A DNA stretch of 64,000 bases, taken from Halobacteriovoraceae bacterium. GTDB taxonomy: Bacteria; Bdellovibrionota; Bacteriovoracia; Bacteriovoracales; Bacteriovoracaceae. The DNA is taken from positions 111,708-175,707 of the forward strand of contig PASP01000005.1 of the NCBI GenBank assembly GCA_002712005.1, read 5' to 3'. Within the stretch, counting starts at the first letter, position 1. Each line of letters opens with the position of its first letter. The notes below the pieces were generated by a model. That model was not told the origin of the DNA and ran no database searches. It saw only the letters and a list, made by a program, of their open reading frames with translations. Of the stretch, positions 26,042 to 34,010 are shown in pieces. A program made the translations under genes and the position numbers.

Positions 26042-26392
26042 ATGAAAGAATACACATTGGTCATTCACGAAAAAGAAAATCATGTCAAACTCTATCTTTT
26101 GACCCCACTATATAAGTCTGTGCCTGAGGACGAGCACTACATTCTTTTTGACGATCACGATGAAGCTCATCAGGCAAAGCTCTCCCTTGCCCTAGGAACC
26201 CTCGCTCATCCCTTAGATAAAAATAAGAATGCCTATAAAGTCACGAATGTATTCTTCAATCAGTGCACAACCTACAGACTTATAGAGAAGAGAGACGACA
26301 CAATAGCAGAGGATGAAGCCCTCACCAGTTGCTGCTTTAGTGGCTGTATGGGTTGTCCCATCTATGAAAGAAAAATGCGGGATAATGAATAA
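26042..26392 (+). CDS. Small cytoplasmic protein with a C-terminal CC-x2-GC-x2-CP cluster
   Basis: 116 residues, no signal peptide. The C-terminus carries SCCFSGCMGCPIYERK, a tight four-Cys group reminiscent of the oxidoreductase-like and DUF5522-type motifs (CC-x3-C-x2-CP), which may bind an iron-sulfur cluster or zinc. The N-terminal part is a beta-rich sequence of unknown family. It may be co-transcribed with the upstream large gene. Confidence 0.6.
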   Translation: MKEYTLVIHEKENHVKLYLLTPLYKSVPEDEHYILFDDHDEAHQAKLSLALGTLAHPLDKNKNAYKVTNVFFNQCTTYRLIEKRDDTIAEDEALTSCCFSGCMGCPIYERKMRDNE

Positions 26393-26460
26393 GATAAAAA
26401 TTAATTTAGTGAAAAGTAAAAAAGTATGAAAGAAAAGTCGGAAACTTCAACCTTAATAAG

Positions 26461-26775
26461 CTAAGGACAGGCTACAATCTTAAAAGGATCTTCGCTTTGA
26501 AAAAGCTTCTCTACCGTTGCACTTAGAACTTCCTTACTGGGCTTATCGAGAGCAAAATAAAAGATCTTCTCCCCTTCAACGGAAGCAATCTGATATACAT
26601 AGGGGCTTATCACTTTATCGAAACAGACTCCCTTTTTATAAAGGGTATCTTTACTGTCTTCAGCGGCTACAGAGTTTTCTGCACCTTCTTTATTTGTCGG
26701 GTTCTTTCGGTCTGATTGGCAACTACTTAAGCAAAGGATGCTGGCCAAAAGTGCATATCCCAAAAATCTATTCAT
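26461..26775 (-). CDS. Short lipoprotein
   Basis: 104 residues. The signal MNRFLGYALLASILCLSSC ends in a lipobox (LSSC). The mature part has two further Cys (GVCFDK and VACP at the C-terminus) that could form a disulfide, with a small beta-like domain. I recognise no family. It is convergent with the gene at 26042. Confidence 0.6.
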   Translation of the reverse strand: MNRFLGYALLASILCLSSCQSDRKNPTNKEGAENSVAAEDSKDTLYKKGVCFDKVISPYVYQIASVEGEKIFYFALDKPSKEVLSATVEKLFQSEDPFKIVACP

Positions 26776-27049
26776 ATGTATTTAACCTTTTAAAGATTCA
26801 ATTCATTGTATAATTTCTTCGAAAAAACACAAACTTATGTAGGTAAAGTCCAATATTGCCTCTATTCGTATGCACCCTAGAAATTCATCCTGAAACTGAC
26901 AAAGAGTGATTACCATACCTTAGCAAAAAAGTAGGATAAAAAAAGATCATCGCTTATAATGCCCTTATCAGGGTTAAAAACTTAAATTAGAAGGAGGCGT
27001 TTTTAACACTACCCTGTTTTTGAAGTAAACTCACTCATTTGGAGGATAC

Positions 27050-27121
27050 ATGATTTCAAACCGGGAACTCTTTAAGCTACTCTCTATCGGAGAGGTTGGA
27101 CCTCCGGGGAATTCACCCTAA
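27050..27121 (+). CDS. Possible 23-residue small protein or leader peptide
   Basis: An ATG at 27050 has TTGGAGG four bases upstream and opens a 23-codon frame ending in TAA (MISNRELFKLLSIGEVGPPG, then NSP). It lies inside the structured transcript at 26955-27227 and no larger gene follows on this strand. The CCTCC inside the frame could pair back to the ribosome site. It may be a translated small protein, or the SD-like GGAGG may serve as a protein-binding site. Confidence 0.3.
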   Translation: MISNRELFKLLSIGEVGPPGNSP

Positions 27122-27176
27122 AATTTTTTGCTTAAAGAACCTGATCCAATCAGGATGACATTAAAGAAATAAGATA

Positions 27177-27227
27177 ACCCTCTTCTCATCACTTCGAACC
27201 GTAAGTCATGGAAGAGGGTCTTTTTTT
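27177..27227 (+). terminator. Strong Rho-independent terminator of the structured RNA
   Basis: ACCCTCTTC (27177-27185) pairs perfectly with GAAGAGGGT (27211-27219) around a 25-base loop, followed by C and seven T. No gene on the plus strand lies directly upstream except the 23-codon frame, which supports an independent transcript. Confidence 0.85.
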
Positions 27228-27247
27228 GTGTTTCTAATGATTCAATT

Positions 27248-28561
27248 CTATAGAGCTGGTTTCCCGGCACGGGCCACTATTGCTCCATCTTTCATCACAA
27301 CTACCCCACCCACAATTGTATGAGTTGGCCTACCTGTAATCTCTTTACCATGAAAGGGAGTCCATCCAGACTTCGAAGCTTGATCTTCATTTTTAATGGT
27401 AAATTTTCCCTTTAAGTCTACAACGGTAAAATCAGCATCCTTTCCAATTTCAATCTTCCCCTTATTCAGATTCCAAAGTTCAGCCGGCCTCTCTGCCATA
27501 AGCTCCATTAGGCGCGAGAGTTTTAACCTTCCTTCATGAACATGGTTGAGCATAAGAGGAATGATCGTTTGGACTCCGGGCATACCGGAAGGACTCTTTG
27601 GATAGCCCTGATCTTTTTCTTCTCTTGTATGAGGAGCGTGATCACTTCCCATAACATCAACAGTGCCATCGAGAATTCCCGCCCATAGCCCTTCTTGATG
27701 ATCCTTTGTTCTTATAGGTGGATTCATCTGAGCATAGGTTCCCAATTGGTCATAGCAATCAGGAGCATTTAAAGTCAGATGTTGAGGGAGAACTTCAACG
27801 GTACAAATATCTTTATTCTCTCTAAGAAAGTCGATTTCATAGCGAGTCGTAATATGAAGGACATGTACTTTTCTTCCCGCCTCTCTGGCCAGTCCAATTA
27901 AACGCTTTGTTGAAGAAAGGGCCGTATCTACATTTCTCCACACAGGATGATCATGGGCCGTGGTTGCCTTATCTCTAATCGCAATATTTTCACGTAACAT
28001 ATCTTCGTTTTCACTGTGACAAGAAATCATTCCTTTCGTATTCTTAAAAACATTGATCAAAGCTTCTCTTTCATACAGAAGCAGTGAGCCTGTAGAGCTA
28101 CCCAGAAAAATTTTAATTCCACAGCAGCCCTCTAAATCAGATGCCTTCTTAAGTTCTTCCAAATTATGTTGAGTCGCTCCCATAAAGAAACCAAAATTAA
28201 CATAGGAGACTTTTTTCGCCTTATCGACTTTCTCTTTAATAGATGCTTCATCCGTAGTTGGGGGCGTAGTATTTGGCATCTCGAAAAAAGTGCATACTCC
28301 CCCAAGAGCAGCTGCCATGGAACCCGTTTCCAAATCTTCCTTATGAGTCAATCCTGGATCACGAAAGTGAACCTGTGAATCAATGAGACCTGGAAGAACT
28401 TGTTGTCCAGAGAGATCGAGAATTTTAGAGACCTCTTTTTCACTGAGATCAATCGAATCTTCAATTCGAGTGATGACCCCTTTTTCTACTAGTATATCTT
28501 TTTTTTGCAGGCTACCATCTTTATAGATTTCACCATTTTTTAAGAGAAGATCTGCAATCAT
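27248..28561 (-). CDS. pyrC: Dihydroorotase
   Basis: 437 residues, amidohydrolase fold. Metal-site motifs are GLIDSQVHFRDPGLTHKEDL, the carboxylated Lys in GIKIFLGSSTG, His in CHSEN, HVLHITT and the Asp in GSDHAPHTREEK. It cyclises carbamoyl-aspartate to dihydroorotate in pyrimidine synthesis in the cytoplasm. The first His of the usual H-x-H is Gln (QVH), which I recall from a recognised branch that reads QVHFREPG, so this need not be inactivating. It is the second gene of a unit, 9 bases after a membrane zinc-finger-like gene. Confidence 0.85.
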   Translation of the reverse strand: MIADLLLKNGEIYKDGSLQKKDILVEKGVITRIEDSIDLSEKEVSKILDLSGQQVLPGLIDSQVHFRDPGLTHKEDLETGSMAAALGGVCTFFEMPNTTPPTTDEASIKEKVDKAKKVSYVNFGFFMGATQHNLEELKKASDLEGCCGIKIFLGSSTGSLLLYEREALINVFKNTKGMISCHSENEDMLRENIAIRDKATTAHDHPVWRNVDTALSSTKRLIGLAREAGRKVHVLHITTRYEIDFLRENKDICTVEVLPQHLTLNAPDCYDQLGTYAQMNPPIRTKDHQEGLWAGILDGTVDVMGSDHAPHTREEKDQGYPKSPSGMPGVQTIIPLMLNHVHEGRLKLSRLMELMAERPAELWNLNKGKIEIGKDADFTVVDLKGKFTIKNEDQASKSGWTPFHGKEITGRPTHTIVGGVVVMKDGAIVARAGKPAL

Positions 28562-28570
28562 ATTTTGACC

Positions 28571-29206
28571 TTATTGTTTGAGTTTCTGATATTGATTTTT
28601 TAATAAGTCTAATTCTTCTTTTCTTACCACTAACTTCACATAACTCTCGATGAAGTCTCCCTCTATATTAATCCTATAATGGGTAGATAAAATGGAAGGG
28701 GTTTTCTTAAGTTCCCAAATGGATTTCTTAAAGTCGTATAAAGGTAAGGCCGACTCAGGAATATCGGGATTCGTTTTTATAGTATCTAGCTCATCCCAAT
28801 CATGGGAGAGATATAATCGAAAATGATCTTCACAAAAGGAAAGACCATCATGTTCTTTAATACATTCGTCACAAAAAGCATTTTGGCAGATGGCGCAGAC
28901 CCCAGCAGCATGATCACTAGGATGATGAAAGCAGTAGTGCTTAGGAGCTTCGGGAAGAATTTCTATTTTGTTTGAATCTTTGGAAATATCATTAGAAATA
29001 TTTAGGGGTGCTGCTTGAGATACGGATTTCGTCTGTGCTAATTCGCTCTTAGGCGATAGATCTTTGAGTCGATCACGATGATCAGATTGAAAAACTGCGC
29101 CTTGTGACTTGAGAATTTTGTACCCTAGAAAAAGCAAAACCCCTACGAGTACAATCACTAAAAATATTAGGGCCAAAACAAGATAAATAATCCATTCTTG
29201 GGACAC
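28571..29206 (-). CDS. Membrane-anchored protein with a B-box-like Cys/His cluster
   Basis: 211 residues from a GTG with GAGGAG eight bases upstream. One N-terminal membrane helix (about 7-30) is followed by a charged linker. A metal-binding region at about 91-126 (CFHHPSDHAAGVCAICQNAFCDECI ... FCEDH; eight or more Cys/His) resembles a B-box or treble-clef zinc finger. A C-terminal helical domain follows. No family is certain. It is upstream of and probably co-transcribed with pyrC, which may simply reflect shared transcription. Confidence 0.65.
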   Translation of the reverse strand: MSQEWIIYLVLALIFLVIVLVGVLLFLGYKILKSQGAVFQSDHRDRLKDLSPKSELAQTKSVSQAAPLNISNDISKDSNKIEILPEAPKHYCFHHPSDHAAGVCAICQNAFCDECIKEHDGLSFCEDHFRLYLSHDWDELDTIKTNPDIPESALPLYDFKKSIWELKKTPSILSTHYRINIEGDFIESYVKLVVRKEELDLLKNQYQKLKQ

Positions 29207-29398
29207 GACTTCAACTCCTCACCTACATCCATGTGGTTTCTAACAATATAACCTCTTAATAGCGGATTTCAAACCCGATTAAAGATTATCAAAGCTCGAA
29301 TTCTCCGTTATAATGCCGATACAGCGGTGAGATTTAGTTATTTTTGTGAGAATAAATACCTAAAGCCTCTATCTACAAGAATAAGAAAGGATTAACTA

Positions 29399-30859
29399 AT
29401 GGCATTAACTCTATATAACACTCTGTCCAAAACTAAAGAGAAATTCGAATCTATTGAGCAGGGTCACGTGAAAATGTATGTCTGTGGACCCACGGTTTAT
29501 GACTATCTTCATATTGGTAATTTTAGAGGAGCTATTTTCTTCAATCTCGTAAGAAATTGGTTAGAAGAGTCGGGACATAAAGTTACTTATGTTTATAACT
29601 ATACTGATGTCGATGACAAAATTATTGAAAGAGCAAATGAAAGAGGAATTGAGCCAGGTGAATTAACGGCTGAATTCATTAAGGCCTTCGAAGAAGACTA
29701 TGCTCGCCTTAAGCTTCGTCCCCAATCTAAGAATCCTAGAGTAACCGAGCATATGGACGATATCATCGACTTAGTGAAAGGACTTGTCGATAAAGAAAAG
29801 GCCTATGTGGTAGACGGCGAAGTATTCTTCTCCATCGATAACTTTCCATCTTATGGCCAACTCTCAGGTAAGAAACTCGATGAACTTGAAGCAGGTCAAA
29901 GAGTTGATGTTGACGAAAGAAAGCGAAACCCAGGTGACTTTGTTCTTTGGAAGCCTGCCAAAGAAGGTGAACCTTCTTGGGAGTCTCCTTGGGGAGCTGG
30001 CCGTCCAGGCTGGCATATTGAATGTTCTGCCATGATCAAGGCCATTCTTGGTGAGTCCATTGATATTCACGGTGGTGGAATTGATCTCATCTTCCCTCAC
30101 CATGAAAATGAAATTGCGCAAGGAGAAGGATGTAGCGGTAAAAAATATTGTAACTTTTGGATGCACAATAACTTTATCAATCTTAAAGATCAGAAAATGA
30201 GTAAGTCTCTTGGTAATTTCATTACGGCCCGTAGCTTTATGGATAAGTATCATCCCGAAATTCTGAAGTACGTTATGCTCTCCTCTCACTACCGTTCCAT
30301 GCTCAATGTGAATGAAGAAAAGATTGATCAAACAGTTTCGGCCCTTGCCCGTGTTTACAAAGCTCTACGTGAAGCCAAACAATTCGTTGAGCAGTCACAA
30401 CTCGAGTCTGGAAAACCTTATAAGGCCCTAGACCAAGCAATGAACTCAGCAGATGGAAAAATAAAGAAGGCCCTCAATGATGACTTCAATACTGGAGAAA
30501 TGATGGCCAATATCTTTGAAGTGGTTCGAGTTTTTAATGCCCAAAATATCTCTAAGAAAAAGAAAGATCCTAACGCCCTAGCAAGTGCCACAGCCTTCCA
30601 GGACTGGATTGCTAAATGGGCCAATGTATCTGCCCTCTTTCTTGAAGAACCCCAAACTTTTCTAGGAGAACTTGATCAAATCCTTATTAAAGAAAAAGGA
30701 ATTGATCCCTCTCAAATTGAATCTTTAATTGAACAAAGAAATAAGGCCAGAGAAGAGAAAGACTGGGCCAAGTCCGATGAAGCAAGAGACAAACTACTTG
30801 ATCTAGGAATTGAAATCAGTGACTCTCCCGAAGGAACGACTTGGGAAGTTAAGAAATAA
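29399..30859 (+). CDS. cysS: Cysteinyl-tRNA synthetase
   Basis: 486 residues. MYVCGPTVYDYLHIGNFRG contains the zinc-binding Cys and the HIGH-type motif (HIGN). FPHHENEIAQ and KMSKSLGN (KMSKS loop) are intact. The remaining zinc ligands lie in WHIECSAM and the PHHENE region. The C-terminal anticodon-binding domain is present in full length. It charges tRNA-Cys. It is followed after 24 bases by nth and probably forms an operon with it. Confidence 0.97.
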   Translation: MALTLYNTLSKTKEKFESIEQGHVKMYVCGPTVYDYLHIGNFRGAIFFNLVRNWLEESGHKVTYVYNYTDVDDKIIERANERGIEPGELTAEFIKAFEEDYARLKLRPQSKNPRVTEHMDDIIDLVKGLVDKEKAYVVDGEVFFSIDNFPSYGQLSGKKLDELEAGQRVDVDERKRNPGDFVLWKPAKEGEPSWESPWGAGRPGWHIECSAMIKAILGESIDIHGGGIDLIFPHHENEIAQGEGCSGKKYCNFWMHNNFINLKDQKMSKSLGNFITARSFMDKYHPEILKYVMLSSHYRSMLNVNEEKIDQTVSALARVYKALREAKQFVEQSQLESGKPYKALDQAMNSADGKIKKALNDDFNTGEMMANIFEVVRVFNAQNISKKKKDPNALASATAFQDWIAKWANVSALFLEEPQTFLGELDQILIKEKGIDPSQIESLIEQRNKAREEKDWAKSDEARDKLLDLGIEISDSPEGTTWEVKK

Positions 30860-30883
30860 TAGATACGAGGAAAGAAAATTCGC

Positions 30884-31537
30884 ATGAGAAAACAAGAGCG
30901 CGCCGATTATATTGTAGAAAAACTAGAAGAACTCTACCCTGTTCTCCCCGTTCCTCTTGATCATACGGATCCCTACACCCTTCTCATTGCCGTTCTCCTT
31001 TCGGCTCAATGTACTGACGTAAGAGTCAATCAGGTCACACCTCATCTTTTTAAAAGGGCCAATACTCCTGCCAAAATGCTAAAACTCGATGTCTCTGAGA
31101 TCGAAGATATTATTCGCCCCTGTGGTCTAGCTCCTCGCAAGGCCAAGGCGATTTGGATACTCTCAGATATGCTCATTAAAGAGCATGGCGGAAAAGTTCC
31201 CAACGATATGGAGGCCCTTGAACGTCTACCAGGAGTTGGACATAAAACCGCTTCCGTTGTGGTCTCCCAGGCCTTTGGTGTTCCGGCCTTTCCCGTTGAT
31301 ACCCATATTCATCGTTTGGCCCAACTTTGGGGTCTTACTAATGGCAAGAATGTGGTTCAAACCGAAAAGGACTGTAAGAAGCTTTTTCCAGAAGATAAGT
31401 GGAATAAACTTCATCTGCAGATCATTTATTATGGCCGTGAATACTGTCAGGCTAGATTCTGTAAGGGTATCAAGTGCCCTATCTGTACCCACCTCTATCC
31501 TAGAAGAAAGTCTCCCGTCGATTACTCGAAATCCTAG
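30884..31537 (+). CDS. nth: Endonuclease III
   Basis: 217 residues. The helix-hairpin-helix is LPGVGHKTASVV, with the catalytic Lys, and the catalytic Asp lies in FPVDTHIHRLAQLWGL. The enzyme removes oxidised pyrimidines and nicks DNA (base-excision repair). The C-terminal Cys group is CQARFCKGIKCPIC, with spacing C-x4-C-x4-C-x2-C, not the E. coli C-x6-C-x2-C-x5-C. I recall a similar variant in other lineages, so a [4Fe-4S] cluster is still plausible. The stop TAG is one base away from the repeat element at 31539. Confidence 0.92.
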   Translation: MRKQERADYIVEKLEELYPVLPVPLDHTDPYTLLIAVLLSAQCTDVRVNQVTPHLFKRANTPAKMLKLDVSEIEDIIRPCGLAPRKAKAIWILSDMLIKEHGGKVPNDMEALERLPGVGHKTASVVVSQAFGVPAFPVDTHIHRLAQLWGLTNGKNVVQTEKDCKKLFPEDKWNKLHLQIIYYGREYCQARFCKGIKCPICTHLYPRRKSPVDYSKS

Positions 31538-31538
31538 T

Positions 31539-31740
31539 AAACTGACCCCTTTAAATGGAGGTCCTCTTAACTGGATCAGTAGGAAAGATTAGTCATTACA
31601 TAAACTTAAAATATTTTCTTTTCCACTTTTCACAAGAGGTTTATTGAATTTCTTTTCTCCCAAAAAGACTCTTTAACTATTCGAAATCTCTTGATTTACT
31701 CATATATAGGAAAGATAACACCATTTAAAGGGGTCAGTTT
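31539..31740. mobile_element. 202-bp MITE/REPIN-like element with perfect 20-bp terminal inverted repeats
   Basis: The left end AAACTGACCCCTTTAAATGG (31539-31558) is exactly the reverse complement of 31721-31740. The two ends also carry a small hairpin each. Inside there is a 10-bp direct repeat TAGGAAAGAT (31580-31589 and 31707-31716) and no open frame of note. The same end sequence recurs at 297-325 and 2248-2399. It lies right after the nth stop and 39 bases before the sigma factor start. Confidence 0.75.
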
Positions 31741-31779
31741 AATCGTAACAATTTTCTTATTTGAACGTACAATAAAGTA

Positions 31780-32412
31780 ATGAGAATAAAAGAATCTCGA
31801 GCCCCTATTCAGAACCCAAATGACCAGGAATCTACGAAACTAAGTTTTCAAACGATTCAACGTTTCCAAGCCGGAGATGAAAAGGCATTCATTGAAATCT
31901 ATGAAACCTATAAAGAGCGCATCTATTTCTTCATCCTCAATATGACTGCTGGAAAAGAAAATCTAAGCGAAGAACTGACCCATGAAGCCTTCCTCAGGTT
32001 ATATAAGAATAGAGAGAGCTTTAATTTTTCAGTTCAATTTACAACTTGGTTTTGGACCATTGCTCGAAACCTCACCATTGATGAATTGAGAAAGAAGAAT
32101 CCTATCGACTACACCCCCCAAAACAAAATTGACCAAAGCATAGATCAGATACCGGTGAACTCAGAAGAATTTGAGATCGAGTCCCTTCTCATTAAGAAAG
32201 CAGAAAAAGAAATCCTTTACCAGGCGATAGGTCAGCTCAAACCAAGACAGAAAGAGGCGATTCTATTGCGAATAGCGAGTGATCTTACTTACGAAGAAAT
32301 CGCTGAAATATTGAATCTTAAGGTCAATGCAGTAAAGGCGCTCTTACTAAGGGCCCGCAAGAATATTGAAGGGGTAATAAAGAATAAATCCCCTATAAAG
32401 GTGGCAACATGA
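31780..32412 (+). CDS. ECF-type RNA polymerase sigma factor
   Basis: 210 residues. Sigma-70 region 2 runs about 36-105 (EIYETYKERIYFFILNM ... HEAFLRLYKNRESFNFSVQFTTWFWTIARNLTIDELRKKN), and region 4 about 150-200 (AIGQLKPRQKEAILLRIASDLTYEEIAEILNLKVNAVKALLLRARKNI). It redirects RNA polymerase to a regulon that the sequence does not show. Its stop overlaps the next gene (ATGA), typical of sigma/anti-sigma pairs. The start has no good Shine-Dalgarno. A repeat element occupies most of its upstream region and may carry or displace its promoter. Confidence 0.9.
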   Translation: MRIKESRAPIQNPNDQESTKLSFQTIQRFQAGDEKAFIEIYETYKERIYFFILNMTAGKENLSEELTHEAFLRLYKNRESFNFSVQFTTWFWTIARNLTIDELRKKNPIDYTPQNKIDQSIDQIPVNSEEFEIESLLIKKAEKEILYQAIGQLKPRQKEAILLRIASDLTYEEIAEILNLKVNAVKALLLRARKNIEGVIKNKSPIKVAT

Positions 32413-32795
32413 AAGATCAATTTTCAAAACAGCTCAAAGAAAAAATGGATAGACCCACTTTATCAAAGAACTTTGATCAAAACTTTTATAAGAAATTTAA
32501 TAAAATAAAAGATAATAATGTCCATGATATTCCAGCGAAAAAATCAAGGCCCTTCTTTCAAATCTTAAGAGAAAAAGTTCTGACTGTTATCGCCCCCGTA
32601 GGTCTTGCCTCAGCATTGGCAAGCCTTATCATTATGGTAACGAGTATCGAAGGTCCCTTTAATTCTGATTATAAGAAAGTAAGTTATTGGGAGGACCAAA
32701 CTCAAATGATTCACAAAATTCAGTCCCAAGAAATTAATGAATTAGGTACCTTGCCCGAAGGAATGTGGGAAAATTTATTAAGTTCAGCCCATTAA
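32409..32795 (+). CDS. Probable membrane anti-sigma factor
   Basis: 128 residues. A charged cytoplasmic N-terminus (about 1-55) precedes one membrane helix (about 56-79), then a periplasmic segment of about 45 residues. It overlaps the ECF sigma gene by four bases (ATGA). Position and topology fit an anti-sigma factor. No zinc-binding H-x3-C-x2-C motif is present, so it is not a ZAS-type protein, and no recognised domain confirms the call. Confidence 0.6.
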   Translation: MKDQFSKQLKEKMDRPTLSKNFDQNFYKKFNKIKDNNVHDIPAKKSRPFFQILREKVLTVIAPVGLASALASLIIMVTSIEGPFNSDYKKVSYWEDQTQMIHKIQSQEINELGTLPEGMWENLLSSAH

Positions 32796-32945
32796 ACAAT
32801 ACTATAAGTAATTGTAATCTCAATCCACAGACCTCAAATATAGCCACCAACTATCGACCCATAGAAAAATAATAATTAAATTCTATCAAAAGATTTGCGA
32901 TAATTATCCTGTAAGCAACTGATGCTTAAGTGAAAGGAGAAACCT

Positions 32946-33971
32946 ATGCAGCAATCGATTGATAAGACCTATGCACCACCTATTACTGCCGTGATTGGAG
33001 CTGGTGCTGCAGGTATGATGGCCGCGCTCAGAGGAGTATTGAACAATGATAAGGTTCTCTTATTTGGAGGTAAGGCCAAAGACAAGAAAAAATCGAGGGC
33101 CCAGTGGGTAACGAAAGTGGAAAATATGCCTGGTTTTTTTCATTATAAAAAAGGCATTAATGATCCCAATAAAGAGACCTTAGATTTTATCAAACAAAGT
33201 CCCTTTGCTGATAATCTTGAATTTAAAAAGAATTTATCTATTGAAAAGATAGAACAAAGAAAAGATGGGCGTTTTGATTTATTAGATGATCAAGGAAATG
33301 AATATCTTTGCGATCATATAGTGATGGCAACAGGAGTTATGGACGTTCAACCAGAAATAGAAGGAAGTATAAAAACGATCTTCCCCTACTCCAATGTCCA
33401 GGCCGTTGATTACTGTATTCGTTGTGATGGTCACCACACCTTTGAAAAAGAGGTCGCTATTATTGGTCACGGTGATAGTGCAGCATGGGTGGCCGTACTT
33501 CTTTATGAACGTTACCGTCCTTTTAATATAACTCTCTTAACAGATGGAAAAGAAACTCAATTTTCTGAAGAGCTCAAAGAACTGCTTGATCTTTATCATA
33601 TTGACATTGAAACCCGCGGGATCGATGGCATCAAAGGAGATACCAAGAAAGGTATTTTAGAAGGATTCTATTTTTGTGATGGCTCCTTAATTCCAGCCGA
33701 CTTCGCTTTTGTTTCCCTTGGGATGTTGGTTTACAACAAATTGGCCACCGACCTAGGGGCAAATGTAGACGAAAGAGGCTTTGTATTAACTAATGATAAA
33801 GGTGAAAGTTCAGTAAAGAACTTCTATATCGCAGGTGATTTAAGGGCCAATACTAAGAAACAGATTTACACAGCTTGGGATACGGCAGTTGATTCTATGG
33901 ATGATATTAACCGTAAAACTCGCTTACATTTTAGAGAATATAAGAAAAAGCAAAGAGAAAAATTCAATTAA
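32946..33971 (+). CDS. Thioredoxin-reductase-like FAD/NAD(P) oxidoreductase
   Basis: 341 residues. The N-terminal dinucleotide fold reads AVIGAGAAGMMAALRG. A second nucleotide motif follows the redox centre (VAIIGHGDSAAWVA). The redox pair is Cys157-Ile-Arg-Cys160 followed by DG, matching the C-x-x-C-D-G of thioredoxin reductases. The FAD/quinone-side motif IAGDLR is near the end. The His in the second GxGxxA-type motif (GHGDSA) is unusual. A hairpin TAAGCA/TGCTTA (32912-32928) precedes the AGGAG site. It is followed by a peroxiredoxin-glutaredoxin fusion, which it may reduce. Confidence 0.82.
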   Translation: MQQSIDKTYAPPITAVIGAGAAGMMAALRGVLNNDKVLLFGGKAKDKKKSRAQWVTKVENMPGFFHYKKGINDPNKETLDFIKQSPFADNLEFKKNLSIEKIEQRKDGRFDLLDDQGNEYLCDHIVMATGVMDVQPEIEGSIKTIFPYSNVQAVDYCIRCDGHHTFEKEVAIIGHGDSAAWVAVLLYERYRPFNITLLTDGKETQFSEELKELLDLYHIDIETRGIDGIKGDTKKGILEGFYFCDGSLIPADFAFVSLGMLVYNKLATDLGANVDERGFVLTNDKGESSVKNFYIAGDLRANTKKQIYTAWDTAVDSMDDINRKTRLHFREYKKKQREKFN

Positions 33972-34010
33972 TTTTAATCATTGGAAATGATAACAAAAAA
34001 GGAGAATAGG

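Larger units (their letters stand above)
26955..27227 (+). ncRNA. Putative free-standing structured RNA with repeated GGA motifs
   Basis: This fills most of the 472-bp gap between the lipoprotein (starting at 26775) and pyrC; I see nothing in 26776-26954. A TATAAT at 26955-26960 is a likely -10 (the -35 is poor), and a strong terminator ends at 27227. Between them are several structures. GTTAAAAAC (26973-26981) pairs with GTTTTTAAC (26999-27007), backed by CAGG/CCTG, and exposes AGAAGGAGGC in the loop. A second SD-like TTGGAGG lies at 27039-27045, with a complementary CCTCC at 27101-27105. CTCTC/GAGAG competes with GAGGT/ACCTC, and CCTGA/TCAGG sits at 27140-27154. About nine GGA triplets occur. 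It resembles a CsrA-sponge or a leader with a small ORF. I do not match it to a known RNA family. Confidence 0.5.

Noticed and set aside
26955-27227. c-di-GMP (GEMM-I) riboswitch, TPP riboswitch or 6S RNA
   Set aside because: The conserved GEMM core, the thi box and the 6S central bubble are not recognisable here.
27248-28561. Dihydroorotase inactivated by loss of the first metal His
   Set aside because: QVHF is typical of a known branch of dihydroorotases and all other metal ligands are in place.
29864-30331. 155-codon frame antisense to cysS
   Set aside because: cysS is intact and certain on the other strand; the antisense frame has no recognisable features.
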